Source: Hyphomicrobiales bacterium (GTDB lineage Bacteria; Pseudomonadota; Alphaproteobacteria; Rhizobiales; Aestuariivirgaceae). Taken from it: a stretch of DNA of 63,013 bases. The stretch is from the NCBI GenBank assembly GCA_026982665.1, contig JALSGQ010000043.1, forward strand, positions 1 through 63,013. Direction: 5' to 3'. Position numbers and translations under genes: made by a program. This document shows, in pieces, positions 37,848 to 46,464 of this stretch (positions are counted from its first letter, which is position 1; each line of letters opens with the position of its first letter). Under the pieces are notes generated by a model, which was not told the origin of the DNA, ran no database searches, and saw nothing but the letters and a program-made list of their open reading frames with translations.

Positions 37848-39265
37848 GCGCTGGTGCTGTCGTTCGTGGTTTTTCCGGTATCGGGCCGGGCAAGCCTCTG
37901 CAGCCACCATTCGGCCATCTGGCGCACGTTCTGCGGCGCGGTGCCGCCGAAGCTGGTGCGCGAGGCGACGGAGTTCTCCACCCCCAGCACCGAGAACACG
38001 TCCTGCGTGATGCGCGGCTCCACCTGCTGCATCTCCTCAAGCGAGAGGTCGGGCAGGTCCACGCCCTTTTCCTCGGCCAGCGCCACCAGCCTGCCGGTAA
38101 CGTGATGGGCCTGCCGGAACGGCATGTTCAGCGTGCGCACCAGCCAGTCGGCAAGGTCGGTGGCGGTGGAGAAGCCTTGTGCGGCGGCAGCGCGCATGGC
38201 TGCCTCGTTCGGCTCCATGTCGGCCACCATGCCGCGCATCACCTCCAGCGCCAGGGAGAGCGTGTCCAGCGCATCGAAGGCCGGTTCCTTGTCCTCCTGC
38301 ATGTCCTTGGAATAGGCCAGCGGCAGCCCCTTCATCACCACCATCAGGGCCACCATGGCACCAATCACCCGCCCGGCCTTGGCGCGGATCAGCTCCGCCG
38401 CATCCGGGTTGCGCTTCTGCGGCATGATGGAGGAGCCGGTGGTGAAGCGGTCTGACAGGCGGATGAAATCGAACTGCGCGGAAGACCAGATGACCAGCTC
38501 TTCGGCGAAGCGCGAGAGATGCGTGGCGCAGATGGATGCCGCTGCCAGCGTCTCCAGCACGAAATCCCGCGCCGAGACGGCATCGATGGAATTGCGCATG
38601 GGCTGCGCGAAGCCCAGCGCCCGTGCCGTCGTCTCGCGGTCGATGGGAAAGGAGGTGCCGGCCAGCGCTGCTGCGCCCAGCGGTGATTCGTTCAGCCGCC
38701 TGCGGGCATCGGCAAGGCGCGAACGATCACGCCCGAACATTTCCACGTAGGCCAGCAGGTGGTGGCCGAAGGTAACCGGCTGCGCCACCTGCAGGTGGGT
38801 GAAGCCGGGCATGATGACATCGGCATGCGCCTGCGCCTTCTCCGCCAGCACCCGCATCAGCGCCGTGAGCTGCTCCATCAGGTGGTCGATGGTGTCGCGC
38901 ACATACAGGCGGAAGTCGGTGGCCACCTGGTCGTTGCGCGAGCGCGCGGTGTGCAGCCGCCCTGCCGCATCGCCGATGATTTCCGAAAGCCTTGACTCCA
39001 CGTTCATGTGGATGTCTTCCAGCGCGCGCGAAAACGTGAACTTCCCTTCCTCGATTTCACTTGCCACCTGCTCCAGTCCGGCCAATATCTTCTCGGCGTC
39101 TTCCGGCGCGATGATGCCCTGCTCCGCCAGCATGCGGCAATGCGCCTGCGAGGCGGTGATGTCCTGCCGGTAGAAGCGCTTGTCGAAGTCGATGGAGGCG
39201 TTGATCTCTTCCATCAGCTCGTCGGGGCCGGTGGAGAAGCGTCCGCCCCACATGCGGTTGGCCAT
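37844..39265 (-). CDS. argH: Argininosuccinate lyase
   Basis: ArgH splits argininosuccinate into arginine and fumarate, the last step of arginine synthesis. The 473-aa protein has [27 protein letters not shown] at the N-terminus, [36 protein letters not shown] and the fumarase-superfamily signature [12 protein letters not shown] (about residue 282). The track extends it by 140 codons; the ATG at 39265 with GGAG eight bases upstream is the family start. Divergent from tlpA across 50 bases, a conserved pair. The first arginine gene in this window, argB, is 30 kb away. Confidence 0.98.
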   Translation of the reverse strand: MANRMWGGRFSTGPDELMEEINASIDFDKRFYRQDITASQAHCRMLAEQGIIAPEDAEKILAGLEQVASEIEEGKFTFSRALEDIHMNVESRLSEIIGDAAGRLHTARSRNDQVATDFRLYVRDTIDHLMEQLTALMRVLAEKAQAHADVIMPGFTHLQVAQPVTFGHHLLAYVEMFGRDRSRLADARRRLNESPLGAAALAGTSFPIDRETTARALGFAQPMRNSIDAVSARDFVLETLAAASICATHLSRFAEELVIWSSAQFDFIRLSDRFTTGSSIMPQKRNPDAAELIRAKAGRVIGAMVALMVVMKGLPLAYSKDMQEDKEPAFDALDTLSLALEVMRGMVADMEPNEAAMRAAAAQGFSTATDLADWLVRTLNMPFRQAHHVTGRLVALAEEKGVDLPDLSLEEMQQVEPRITQDVFSVLGVENSVASRTSFGGTAPQNVRQMAEWWLQRLARPDTGKTTNDSTSA

Positions 39266-39315
39266 GATGTCTGCTCCGTTGGTTTCGCAACTCATCCCAA
39301 GACGGGAGTGGCGGC

Positions 39316-39969
39316 ATGCCGAAAGATGACAAGATGCCCGCCCCGCGCTCGATGATCCGCTGGATATTGCTGGCGGCGGGGCTGGCAGTGGCGGTGTTGT
39401 ATGCCATGGAGGCCCGGCAGGGCAAGCCACCGGCCGAGGGGGATGCGGCTTCCCGGCAGGAAACGCCGGTGCTGCCTTCGGGTGCCCTGTCTCCGGCATT
39501 GGCCACGGGCGCGATGCGGCAACTGAAGATCCATGCCCGGCCACAGCCACTGCCGGAACTGGCGGCGCTGGATGCCGAGGGCAGGCCGCGGGCGCTGCAG
39601 GAGTGGCGCGGCAAGGTGTTGCTGGTGAACTTCTGGGCCACGTGGTGTCCGCCGTGCCGCAAGGAGATGCCGCACATCGCGGCATTGCAGAAGGCGTTTG
39701 CCGATGCCGATTTCCTGGTGCTGGCCATTTCCGAGGATACGCGCGGGCATGACTGGGCGCGGCAGGGGCTGAAGATGCTGGGCGCGGACAACCTGATGCT
39801 GCTGTGGGACAGGGGCGGCGCGGCCCTGCGCGCGGTGAAGGAGCGCGCGCTGCCCGTTACCCTGCTGGTGGACCGGCAGGGGCGCGAGGTGGCGCGGCTC
39901 ATCGGCCCGGCGGACTGGAACAGCGATGAGGCGCATGCCATCATCCGCGCCCTGCTGGCGCAAAAGTGA
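39316..39969 (+). CDS. tlpA: Membrane-anchored TlpA/ResA-type thioredoxin
   Basis: Periplasmic thiol-disulfide reductase tethered by an N-terminal helix ([21 protein letters not shown], about residues 13-33). The 217-aa protein has the thioredoxin fold with [20 protein letters not shown], where WCPPC is the active site, and the cis-Pro loop [10 protein letters not shown]. TlpA proteins donate electrons to apocytochromes, copper chaperones or cytochrome oxidase assembly factors. It is followed 208 bases later by ccdA, which supplies periplasmic thioredoxins with electrons, so the two probably form one reducing pathway. The argH-tlpA divergence is conserved in related genomes. A GGAG ribosome binding site precedes the ATG at 39316. 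Confidence 0.93.
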   Translation: MPKDDKMPAPRSMIRWILLAAGLAVAVLYAMEARQGKPPAEGDAASRQETPVLPSGALSPALATGAMRQLKIHARPQPLPELAALDAEGRPRALQEWRGKVLLVNFWATWCPPCRKEMPHIAALQKAFADADFLVLAISEDTRGHDWARQGLKMLGADNLMLLWDRGGAALRAVKERALPVTLLVDRQGREVARLIGPADWNSDEAHAIIRALLAQK

Positions 39970-40177
39970 ATGCGCGACGCAAACCGGTGGTTGTCCCGGG
40001 CTTGCAGCCGGCGGGGTGATGATGCATCTTGCGGTGCGGAACGAGGGCTGCATCCGGTTTCGGGCATGATGGGGGTGTATAGGTGATGCCTGCCAGTTGC
40101 CGCGCGCCATGAAGGGCAACAGGCAACAACGGACACAAACGGTCATCAACATCAAAGACAACAGCCGGAACAGCCAG

Positions 40178-40969
40178 ATGTTCGAATACGACATTTCCTT
40201 CTGGGCCGCCTTCACCGCCGGGGTCATCTCCTTCATCTCGCCCTGCGTGCTGCCCCTGGTGCCACCGTACCTGGCCTACATTGCCGGGGTGAACATGCAG
40301 GAGCTGACGCGGCAGGCCACGCCCAGCGCCAATGGCACGACCACCCTCGGCGCTGGGGGAAGTGGCGCGGCGGGTTCCGTCATCTCGTGGCGCGTGGCGT
40401 TCATCGCGCTGGTGTTCGTGGCCGGCTTTTCCACCGTGTTCGTGGCCATGGGGGCATCGGCCTCGGCCATTGGCCAGCTGCTGCGCGAATACATGGACAT
40501 CCTTTCGAAGGTGGCGGGCGTCATCATCATCATCATGGGCCTGCATTTCCTGGGGGTTTTCCGGCTGCCGTTCCTGCTGCGCGAATATCGGCTGAACGTG
40601 AATGCCAAGCCGGCCACCTTGCTGGGAGCCTATGTCATGGGCCTTGCCTTTGCGCTCGGCTGGACGCCGTGCATCGGCCCGGTGCTGGCGGCCATCCTGG
40701 CGATGGCGGCGCAGGAAGAGAGCGTGGCGCAGGGCGCGGCACTGCTGTCGGTCTATTCCGCCGGGCTGGGCATTCCCTTCCTGCTGGCTGCTGCCCTGCT
40801 GGGGCCGTTCATGGGGGCAATGAAGCGCTTTCGCCGCTACATGGGCGTGGTGGAAAAGGTGATGGGCGGCTTTCTGGTGCTGACCGGCATCATGTTCCTC
40901 ACCGGCACCATCCAGCGGCTGTCGGTATGGCTGCTGGAGACCTTCCCGGCGCTGGCAAACGTCGGTTGA
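40178..40969 (+). CDS. ccdA: Cytochrome c biogenesis protein CcdA
   Basis: CcdA (DsbD-family core) carries electrons from cytoplasmic thioredoxin across the membrane to periplasmic thiol proteins. The 263-aa protein has six hydrophobic segments and the two redox cysteines in FISPCVLPLVPPYLAYIAG (helix 1) and GWTPCIGPVLAAIL (helix 4). An insert of about 30 residues (LTRQATPSANGTTTLGAGGSGAAG) in the first loop is longer than usual. The track starts 27 codons earlier; the ATG at 40178 (MFEYDISFW) matches the family. Downstream of tlpA, its likely partner. After it the spacer holds a stem-loop (40991-41032). Confidence 0.93.
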   Translation: MFEYDISFWAAFTAGVISFISPCVLPLVPPYLAYIAGVNMQELTRQATPSANGTTTLGAGGSGAAGSVISWRVAFIALVFVAGFSTVFVAMGASASAIGQLLREYMDILSKVAGVIIIIMGLHFLGVFRLPFLLREYRLNVNAKPATLLGAYVMGLAFALGWTPCIGPVLAAILAMAAQEESVAQGAALLSVYSAGLGIPFLLAAALLGPFMGAMKRFRRYMGVVEKVMGGFLVLTGIMFLTGTIQRLSVWLLETFPALANVG

Positions 40970-40990
40970 GCGACATTTCGTCCGAGGCGA

Positions 40991-41032
40991 GCAACCAAAC
41001 CTTAATGCAATTGGATGTAAGGGAATGGTTGC
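40991..41032 (+). promoter_or_regulatory. Stem-loop between ccdA and the Flp pilin gene
   Basis: GCAACCA (40991-40997) pairs with TGGTTGC (41026-41032); after a small internal loop, CCTTA (41000-41004) pairs with TAAGG (41018-41022). It could end the ccdA transcript, though there is no T-run, or control the pilin mRNA, whose start is 45 bases away. Confidence 0.45.
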
Positions 41033-41076
41033 TAGGGGGGCGCTGTCGTCAACCTCTCAACGGGAAGGGATGAGGC

Positions 41077-41268
41077 GTGTTTGATCGTTGCAAGCATTAC
41101 GTCAGAAGGATTGTCGCGGACGAGAACGGGGCCACGGCCATCGAATATGGCCTCATTGCCGCCGCCATGGGCCTGATGCTGGTTGCCGCCATGCCGACAT
41201 TCCGCGCTGCATTGCAGGATCTCTACGGGGCGGTTGCCAGCGCCGTGCAGACGGCCAACAATTCCTGA
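41077..41268 (+). CDS. Flp-type type IVb pilin subunit (solitary)
   Basis: 63-aa prepilin-like protein: short basic leader (FDRCKHYVRRIVADENG), the Flp processing motif G/ATAIEYGLIAA and a hydrophobic alpha helix (GLIAAAMGLMLVAAMPTF), typical of Flp pilins cleaved by a TadV/CpaA peptidase and assembled by the Tad machine into adhesive pili. Start at GTG 41077 after GGGATGAGGC. None of the cpaABCEF/tad genes are within this window, so assembly would depend on an unlinked locus, or the gene is an orphan. Rhomboid and ClpP-class membrane proteases follow. Confidence 0.9.
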   Translation: MFDRCKHYVRRIVADENGATAIEYGLIAAAMGLMLVAAMPTFRAALQDLYGAVASAVQTANNS

Positions 41269-41411
41269 GAACGGGTTCTCCTGTTGCCTGCTGATGCAGA
41301 TGCCGGCATGATGTGGCGCAAGACGAGAATGCGCCGGTTGGCTTCGCAGCATGATGCTGCGGGGCGTGGCTGGCGGCACCTGGATCATCATCAGCAGGTT
41401 TTGTCCGCATC

Positions 41412-42194
41412 ATGCTGCCCATTGCCACCACCGTGGCCATGCGCCATCCGCCGCTCGTTACCTGGGGGTTGATCGGCGTAAACGTCTTTGTCTTCTTCTT
41501 CGTGCAGCTGCCCATTGCCCGCATGGGCGGCGAGGCGGCGCTGCATGCCTTCCTGGTGCAGTGGGGGCTGGTGCCGGCGCGCTATTTCGTTGATGGCTGG
41601 GCCGCTGCGCAGGGGCTGGATGGCAACCTGCTGCCGTTTCTCACCAACACCTTCCTGCACGGCGGGCTGATGCACCTGGCGTTCAACATGTGGACGCTCT
41701 ACATCTTCGGCCCGGCGGTGGAAGACCGCATGGGGCCATTGCCCTACCTGCTTTTCTACCTGGCCTGTGGCGTGGGGGCATCTTTGGCGCATGCGCTGAT
41801 GAATGCCGATTCGGTGCTGCCGGCCATTGGCGCATCGGGTGCCATTGCCGGCATAAGCGGTGCCTACGTGCGGCTGTTTCCGCATTCGCGCATCGTCATC
41901 ATGGTGCCGGTGCTGTTCCTGCCGTTCTTCTTCGAGCTGCATGCGCTGGCCTTTGCCGCCATCTGGCTGGGCATGCAGATGATCTCCGGCATCTCGGCGC
42001 TGTTCATGCCGCCGGACGTGGGCGGGGTGGCGTGGTGGGCGCACATTGGCGGCTTTGCCGTCGGCTGGCTCATGGCCACGCACTGGCTGAAGCGGCCACG
42101 CCAGCGCCTGTTGCAGCCCGATGAGGGAAAATACGGCTGCTGTCCGGACGGGCGGCGCAACCATGCCGGCCCCTGGGGACCGCGTGCAGGATGA
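41412..42194 (+). CDS. Rhomboid-family intramembrane serine protease
   Basis: 260-aa membrane protein with six predicted helices. Rhomboid hallmarks: TNTFLHGGLMHLAFNMWTLYIFG (loop 1 and helix 2, HN pair), the catalytic Ser in GASGAIAGISGAY and the catalytic His in WWAHIGGFAVG in the last helix. Such proteases cleave helix-breaking membrane substrates. The substrate is unknown. Codon use matches the neighbours. A C-terminal basic tail (KRPRQRLLQPDEGKYGCC) follows the last helix. Upstream the Flp pilin, downstream the SDH-family protease: a stretch of membrane proteolysis genes. Whether they are functionally linked cannot be told from sequence. Confidence 0.93.
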   Translation: MLPIATTVAMRHPPLVTWGLIGVNVFVFFFVQLPIARMGGEAALHAFLVQWGLVPARYFVDGWAAAQGLDGNLLPFLTNTFLHGGLMHLAFNMWTLYIFGPAVEDRMGPLPYLLFYLACGVGASLAHALMNADSVLPAIGASGAIAGISGAYVRLFPHSRIVIMVPVLFLPFFFELHALAFAAIWLGMQMISGISALFMPPDVGGVAWWAHIGGFAVGWLMATHWLKRPRQRLLQPDEGKYGCCPDGRRNHAGPWGPRAG

Positions 42195-42370
42195 CATGAT
42201 GCGGGAGCTGCCCCATGCCGGGAACCGGCCGGATTTCATTGGTTGACGCCGGGCATCATGCAGCGCATGCTGCTCTTGGAGCATGATCATTCATGCAGGA
42301 TCATGCAGGCGCATCACGCCTGTGTGCAGGCCAACGGAACGAGTGCAACAGCGGCGAGGGAGTTTCACGC

Positions 42371-43219
42371 ATGGGCCCGATGGACATCTTCTGGCTGTTC
42401 TTCATCCTTTCCATGTTGCAGCCGGTGTTGCAGCGCAAGCTGCTGGATGCCATGCGCCAGCGCAAGATCGCGGAGATCGAGAAGAGCCGCGGTTCGCGCG
42501 TCATCCTGCTGGTGCATCGGCAGGAGACCATGAGTCTTCTGGGCTTTCCGCTGATGCGGTTCATCAACATAGAGGATTCGGAAGAGGTCATCCGCGCCAT
42601 TCAGCTCACCGATGACAACGTGCCGCTGGATCTCATCCTGCACACGCCCGGCGGGCTGGTGCTGGCAGCCACGCAGATTGCCCGCGCGCTGAAGGAGCAT
42701 CCGGCGAAGACCACCGTCTTCGTGCCCCATTACGCCATGAGCGGCGGCACTCTCATCGCGCTGGCGGCGGACGAAATTGTCATGAGCAAGCATGCCGTGC
42801 TGGGGCCCATTGACCCGCAGCTGGGGCAGCGTCCGGCAGCTTCCGTGCTGAAGGTTCTGGAGCAGAAGCAGGCGAAGGACATCGATGACGAAACGCTGAT
42901 CCTGGCCGATATCTCGCAGAAGGCCATTGCCCAGGTGCAGCGCACTGCGGAACACCTGCTGGCCGGCAGCATGGGGGCGGAAGAGGCGAAGAAGCTGGCG
43001 CGCACGCTGTCGGAAGGGCGCTGGACGCATGATTATCCCATCCTGCCCGACGAGGCGAAAGAGCTGGGGCTGAACGTTTCCACCGACATGCCGCAGGAGG
43101 TGCTGGAGCTGATGACATTGTATCCGCAGCCCACCCGCATGTCGCCTTCGGTGGAATACGTGCCGGAGCGCCGCGGCAGCAGCAGGCCGGCCCCCACCTG
43201 GCGCGGTGATCAGCCATGA
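42371..43219 (+). CDS. Membrane-anchored ClpP-class protease (SDH_sah / serine dehydrogenase proteinase family)
   Basis: 282-aa protein with one N-terminal membrane helix (IFWLFFILSMLQPVL), then a ClpP/crotonase-fold protease domain: VPLDLILHTPGGLVLAATQIARAL (oxyanion GG), VPHYAMSGGTLIALAADEIVMSKHAVLGPIDPQLG with the nucleophile Ser in AMSGG, and a catalytic Lys/Asp region further on. This is the serine dehydrogenase proteinase family, related to SppA. The function in vivo is unclear; membrane protein quality control is the usual guess. The ATG at 42371 is preceded by GGGAG nine bases upstream; the track's earlier start lies 26 codons back. Confidence 0.88.
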   Translation: MGPMDIFWLFFILSMLQPVLQRKLLDAMRQRKIAEIEKSRGSRVILLVHRQETMSLLGFPLMRFINIEDSEEVIRAIQLTDDNVPLDLILHTPGGLVLAATQIARALKEHPAKTTVFVPHYAMSGGTLIALAADEIVMSKHAVLGPIDPQLGQRPAASVLKVLEQKQAKDIDDETLILADISQKAIAQVQRTAEHLLAGSMGAEEAKKLARTLSEGRWTHDYPILPDEAKELGLNVSTDMPQEVLELMTLYPQPTRMSPSVEYVPERRGSSRPAPTWRGDQP

Positions 43220-43321
43220 TTGCGGGCCTTGCCTGCTCGTGCGGGTATCACGCAAGCGGAGCAGCCGGGGTTTTCTGACGATCATTCGGACAGGCCCGAC
43301 AGCCCTGAAGCGGGCTGATGC

Positions 43322-44785
43322 TCAGCGCCCGGCTGCGGTAGTCGGCACGATGCTGGCGGAGGCTGCCGCGCGCTGGCGGATGAGCGTGGCAGGGCGCGGG
43401 CGTGGTTTTGGCACCTTGCCTTTCGTCATTGGGGCAGGCGGCAACAGGGCCGCCAGCATGGCGCTGTCCTCGGGTGCCATGGCGTTGCAGCCGATGTCCT
43501 GCACCACGGCATGGCGGCACAGTGCCGTTGCCAGCTGCTCCGGCAGGTTCCACACCACCCCGATGGCCGGGCCGTTGCGGTAGCGCTTGCCGCGCCGCAA
43601 CTGCTGCCAGCGTTCATGCATGCCTAAGCGTTGCAGGGCGGCTTCGGAAATGCGGGTGATGCCGTGCGTGTCGGCTGCCCGGTCGAACATGTCTGCCGCC
43701 AGCAGCATTCCCTGGGTGGCCGCCACCGCCCGCATGGGCGAGGCAAACGGCCCCAGCACCACGCTCCAGCCAGTGGCACCAGCTTCCAGCATGCCGGCAT
43801 GCACCTGCGGCAGCACGCGGGTGCGGCAGATGCCGTGCGTCAGGTCGGGTGCCGGCAGCGCCTCGTTGCGCAGGCGGGAGACGGGAATGCGCAGGCCCTG
43901 CCGCGCCTGGTGGCGGCGGAAGCCTTCCTGCAGCAGGATGCGGGCAACACTGGCGCGGTTGTAGGCGGAGCGGCGGCCGAACACCACCGCGCCCAGCAGC
44001 ACGCCATCGCGATAGGCCGTGGCCAGCAGGTTGAAGCCGGAGGCACAGATGAAGCCGGTCTTCATGCCGTTGGCTTCCGGCATCATGAACAGCAGGTGAT
44101 TGCGGTTTTTCAGCTTCGCCAGGGTGATCTTGCCGTTTTTCAGGCGCACCGGCTTTTCCACCTCGCGCAGGGAAAAGAAGCGCCACCATTGCGGTTGGCG
44201 GGAGAGAAAGCGGGTGTAGATGGCGCGTGCCAGCAGCGCCATGTCGCGTGCCGTGCTCACCTGCTGCGGGTGATGCATGCCGTGGGGGTTGGTAAAGCGG
44301 GTTGCCGTCATGCCCAGCCGCCGTGCTGCCTGATTCATGCGCTGCACGAAGGCGGGCACATTGCCGGCCACGGCTTCTGCCAGCGCCAGCGCCATGTCGG
44401 CATCGGAGCGCACCATCAGGAAGGTGAGCATGCGGCCGATCGTCATGCGGTCGCCGGGCTTCACGCCGTATTTCGCTGCACCGCGCTCCACGCCGCGCAC
44501 CACCTCGGCAGAGATCACCGTCTCGTCGTCGAACGACAGCTGGCCGCGGGCCACGGCATCCATCACCAGCCAGGCGGTCATCAGCTTGGTCAGCGAGGCC
44601 GGGTGCCAGCGCCTTCCGGCATCATGGGCCAGCAGCACCTCGCCGTTGTGCATGTTGAACACCAGTGCCGGCATGGCATCGCGCGCCTGGGCATGTTGCA
44701 CAATGCCTGACAGCGGCAGAACGATCATCAGCAGCACAGGCAGCGCTGCTGCCTGCATGAACAGTTTCAACACCCGCTTTGCCAT
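43322..44785 (-). CDS. D-Ala-D-Ala carboxypeptidase (penicillin-binding, S11) with altered SxN motif
   Basis: Peptidase S11 family DD-carboxypeptidase that trims the terminal D-Ala from murein stem peptides. The 487-aa protein has a signal sequence (LFMQAAALPVLLMIVLPLSG, cleavage near AQARD), the nucleophile motif SLTK (residues 64-67), and KTG in NGMKTGFICASGFN (about 224). The SxN motif, normally SAN or SGN in this position, reads SDA within VRSDADMALALAEAV, so the Asn is replaced by Ala and an Asp lies beside the Ser. A C-terminal segment (GWSVVLGPFASPMRAVAATQG) resembles a SPOR-type murein-binding domain. The ATG at 44785 or 44794 opens the signal sequence. Divergent from lysC. Confidence 0.9.
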   Translation of the reverse strand: MAKRVLKLFMQAAALPVLLMIVLPLSGIVQHAQARDAMPALVFNMHNGEVLLAHDAGRRWHPASLTKLMTAWLVMDAVARGQLSFDDETVISAEVVRGVERGAAKYGVKPGDRMTIGRMLTFLMVRSDADMALALAEAVAGNVPAFVQRMNQAARRLGMTATRFTNPHGMHHPQQVSTARDMALLARAIYTRFLSRQPQWWRFFSLREVEKPVRLKNGKITLAKLKNRNHLLFMMPEANGMKTGFICASGFNLLATAYRDGVLLGAVVFGRRSAYNRASVARILLQEGFRRHQARQGLRIPVSRLRNEALPAPDLTHGICRTRVLPQVHAGMLEAGATGWSVVLGPFASPMRAVAATQGMLLAADMFDRAADTHGITRISEAALQRLGMHERWQQLRRGKRYRNGPAIGVVWNLPEQLATALCRHAVVQDIGCNAMAPEDSAMLAALLPPAPMTKGKVPKPRPRPATLIRQRAAASASIVPTTAAGR

Positions 44786-44820
44786 CACCAGCATCCGATT
44801 CGTGCCTGTCTCGTGCATCC

Positions 44821-44850
44821 TGTATAGGCAGCGGGCAGCCATTGCCGCAA
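44821..44850 (-). promoter_or_regulatory. Candidate sigma-70 promoter of the DD-carboxypeptidase
   Basis: On the minus strand TTGCGG (44845-44850) and TATACA (44821-44826) are separated by 18 bases, matching both consensus boxes at four to five of six positions. The start of transcription would fall about 30 bases ahead of the DD-carboxypeptidase ATG. Confidence 0.45.
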
Positions 44851-45055
44851 TGCGCTGGCGTGCGCAGAGATGCGCGTGCGCCCAAATGTCTCTGCCCATG
44901 TGTCTTGCCGGGCACCTGTTGTGCACTGACAGGTGGCCAGATTGCGGCAGATGCTTGCAGGGGGGCGAAAGTCGCGATAAGACGCGGGGCAGATGCTGCG
45001 ACTTGACGCAGGGGGAACCATACCGGCAACGCGACAATACCGGAGATGAGCGCAC

Positions 45056-46309
45056 ATGGCGCGCGTGGTGATGAAATTCGGCGGCACCTCGGTGGCCGAC
45101 ATGGAGCGCATTCGCAACGTGGCGCGGCATGTGGCGCGAGAGGTGAAGGCAGGGCACCAGGTGGCGGTGGTGGTCTCGGCCATGGCCGGGGAGACCAACA
45201 AGCTGGTGGGCTTCGTCGAGGATGCCTCGCCAACATTCGATGCGGCGGAATACGACATGGTGGTTTCCTCCGGCGAGCAGGTAACCTCCGGGCTGCTGGC
45301 CATCGTGCTGCAGGAAATGGGCATTCCGGCGCGTTCATGGTGTGGCTGGCAGGTGCCCATAGAGACCACCGGCGTGCACGCCAAGGCGCGCATTACCGAC
45401 ATTGCGCCCGACAACCTGCTGTCCTCCTGGGAACAGGGAAAGGTGAACGTCATTGCAGGCTTTCAGGGCATTGGCCCGGATGGGCGCATCACCACCCTGG
45501 GGCGTGGCGGCTCGGATACCTCGGCGGTGGCGGTGGCGGCGGCGCTCGATGCGCGCTGCGACATCTACACGGATGTCGATGGTGTCTATACCACAGACCC
45601 GCGCATCGTGCGCGAGAAGGCACGGCGCATCGGGAAGATCAGCTACGAGGAAATGCTGGAGCTGGCCTCGCTTGGCGCAAAGGTGCTCCAGACGCGCTCG
45701 GTGGAGCTGGCAATGGTGCACAAGGTGCCGCTGCGCGTGCGCTCCAGCTTCGATGACCCCGATTCACCGCTGCAGGTGATGGAAGACGGCAGCGGCCCCG
45801 GCACCCTGGTTTGCGACGAGGACGAGATCATGGAACAGCAGGTTGTTACCGGCATTGCCTATGCGCGGGACGAGGCGCAGGTGGCGGTGCGGCGGGTGAA
45901 GGACAAGCCCGGCATTGCCGCTTCTGTCTTCGGGCCGCTGGCCGATGCCAACATCTCGGTGGACATGATCGTGCAGAATGTCTCCACCGATGGCTATGCC
46001 AACATCACCTTCACCGTTGCCCGCAACGACCTGCGCCGCGCCGTGGAAGTGCTGGAGCGCGAGCGCGACAACATCGGCTTCGAGACGCTGGATACCTCGG
46101 CGGAGGTGGCGAAGGTATCCATCGTCGGCATCGGCATGCGCAGCCATGCCGGCGTTGCATCGCAGATGTTCCGGGCCCTGGCGGAGAAGGGGGTGAACAT
46201 CGAGGCCATCACCACCTCCGAGATCAAGGTTTCGGTGCTCATCGACGAGGCCTACCTGGAGCTGGCGGTGCGCACGCTGCACACTGCCTTCGGGCTGGAC
46301 GCGGCCTGA
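45056..46309 (+). CDS. lysC: Aspartate kinase
   Basis: LysC phosphorylates aspartate at the entry to the lysine, threonine and methionine pathway. The 417-aa protein has KFGGTSVADMERI at the N-terminus, VVSAMAGETNKL, GFQGIGPDGRITTLGRGGSDTSAVAVAAAL and two C-terminal ACT domains (IAYARDEAQVAVRRVKDKPGIAASVFGPLADANISVDMI and KVSIVGIGMRSHAGVASQMFRALAEKGVNIEAI) that sense lysine or threonine. The lysC-ptsP-...-prfA order is a widely conserved alphaproteobacterial block. ATG at 45056, divergent from the DD-carboxypeptidase. Confidence 0.98.
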   Translation: MARVVMKFGGTSVADMERIRNVARHVAREVKAGHQVAVVVSAMAGETNKLVGFVEDASPTFDAAEYDMVVSSGEQVTSGLLAIVLQEMGIPARSWCGWQVPIETTGVHAKARITDIAPDNLLSSWEQGKVNVIAGFQGIGPDGRITTLGRGGSDTSAVAVAAALDARCDIYTDVDGVYTTDPRIVREKARRIGKISYEEMLELASLGAKVLQTRSVELAMVHKVPLRVRSSFDDPDSPLQVMEDGSGPGTLVCDEDEIMEQQVVTGIAYARDEAQVAVRRVKDKPGIAASVFGPLADANISVDMIVQNVSTDGYANITFTVARNDLRRAVEVLERERDNIGFETLDTSAEVAKVSIVGIGMRSHAGVASQMFRALAEKGVNIEAITTSEIKVSVLIDEAYLELAVRTLHTAFGLDAA

Positions 46310-46464
46310 ACCCCTGCGCAAACCGGACGGAGCGCCTGCATCATGCCGCAGAGCCGCATTGCACACCGCCAGTTCCTGCCCGTTCGCCGCGGCGGCGGTG
46401 ATGCGCGTGCCGCTCGTGCATGGCGAAAATGCATTTCCGCAGGGCGCATCGGAGGCGCGGTGCA

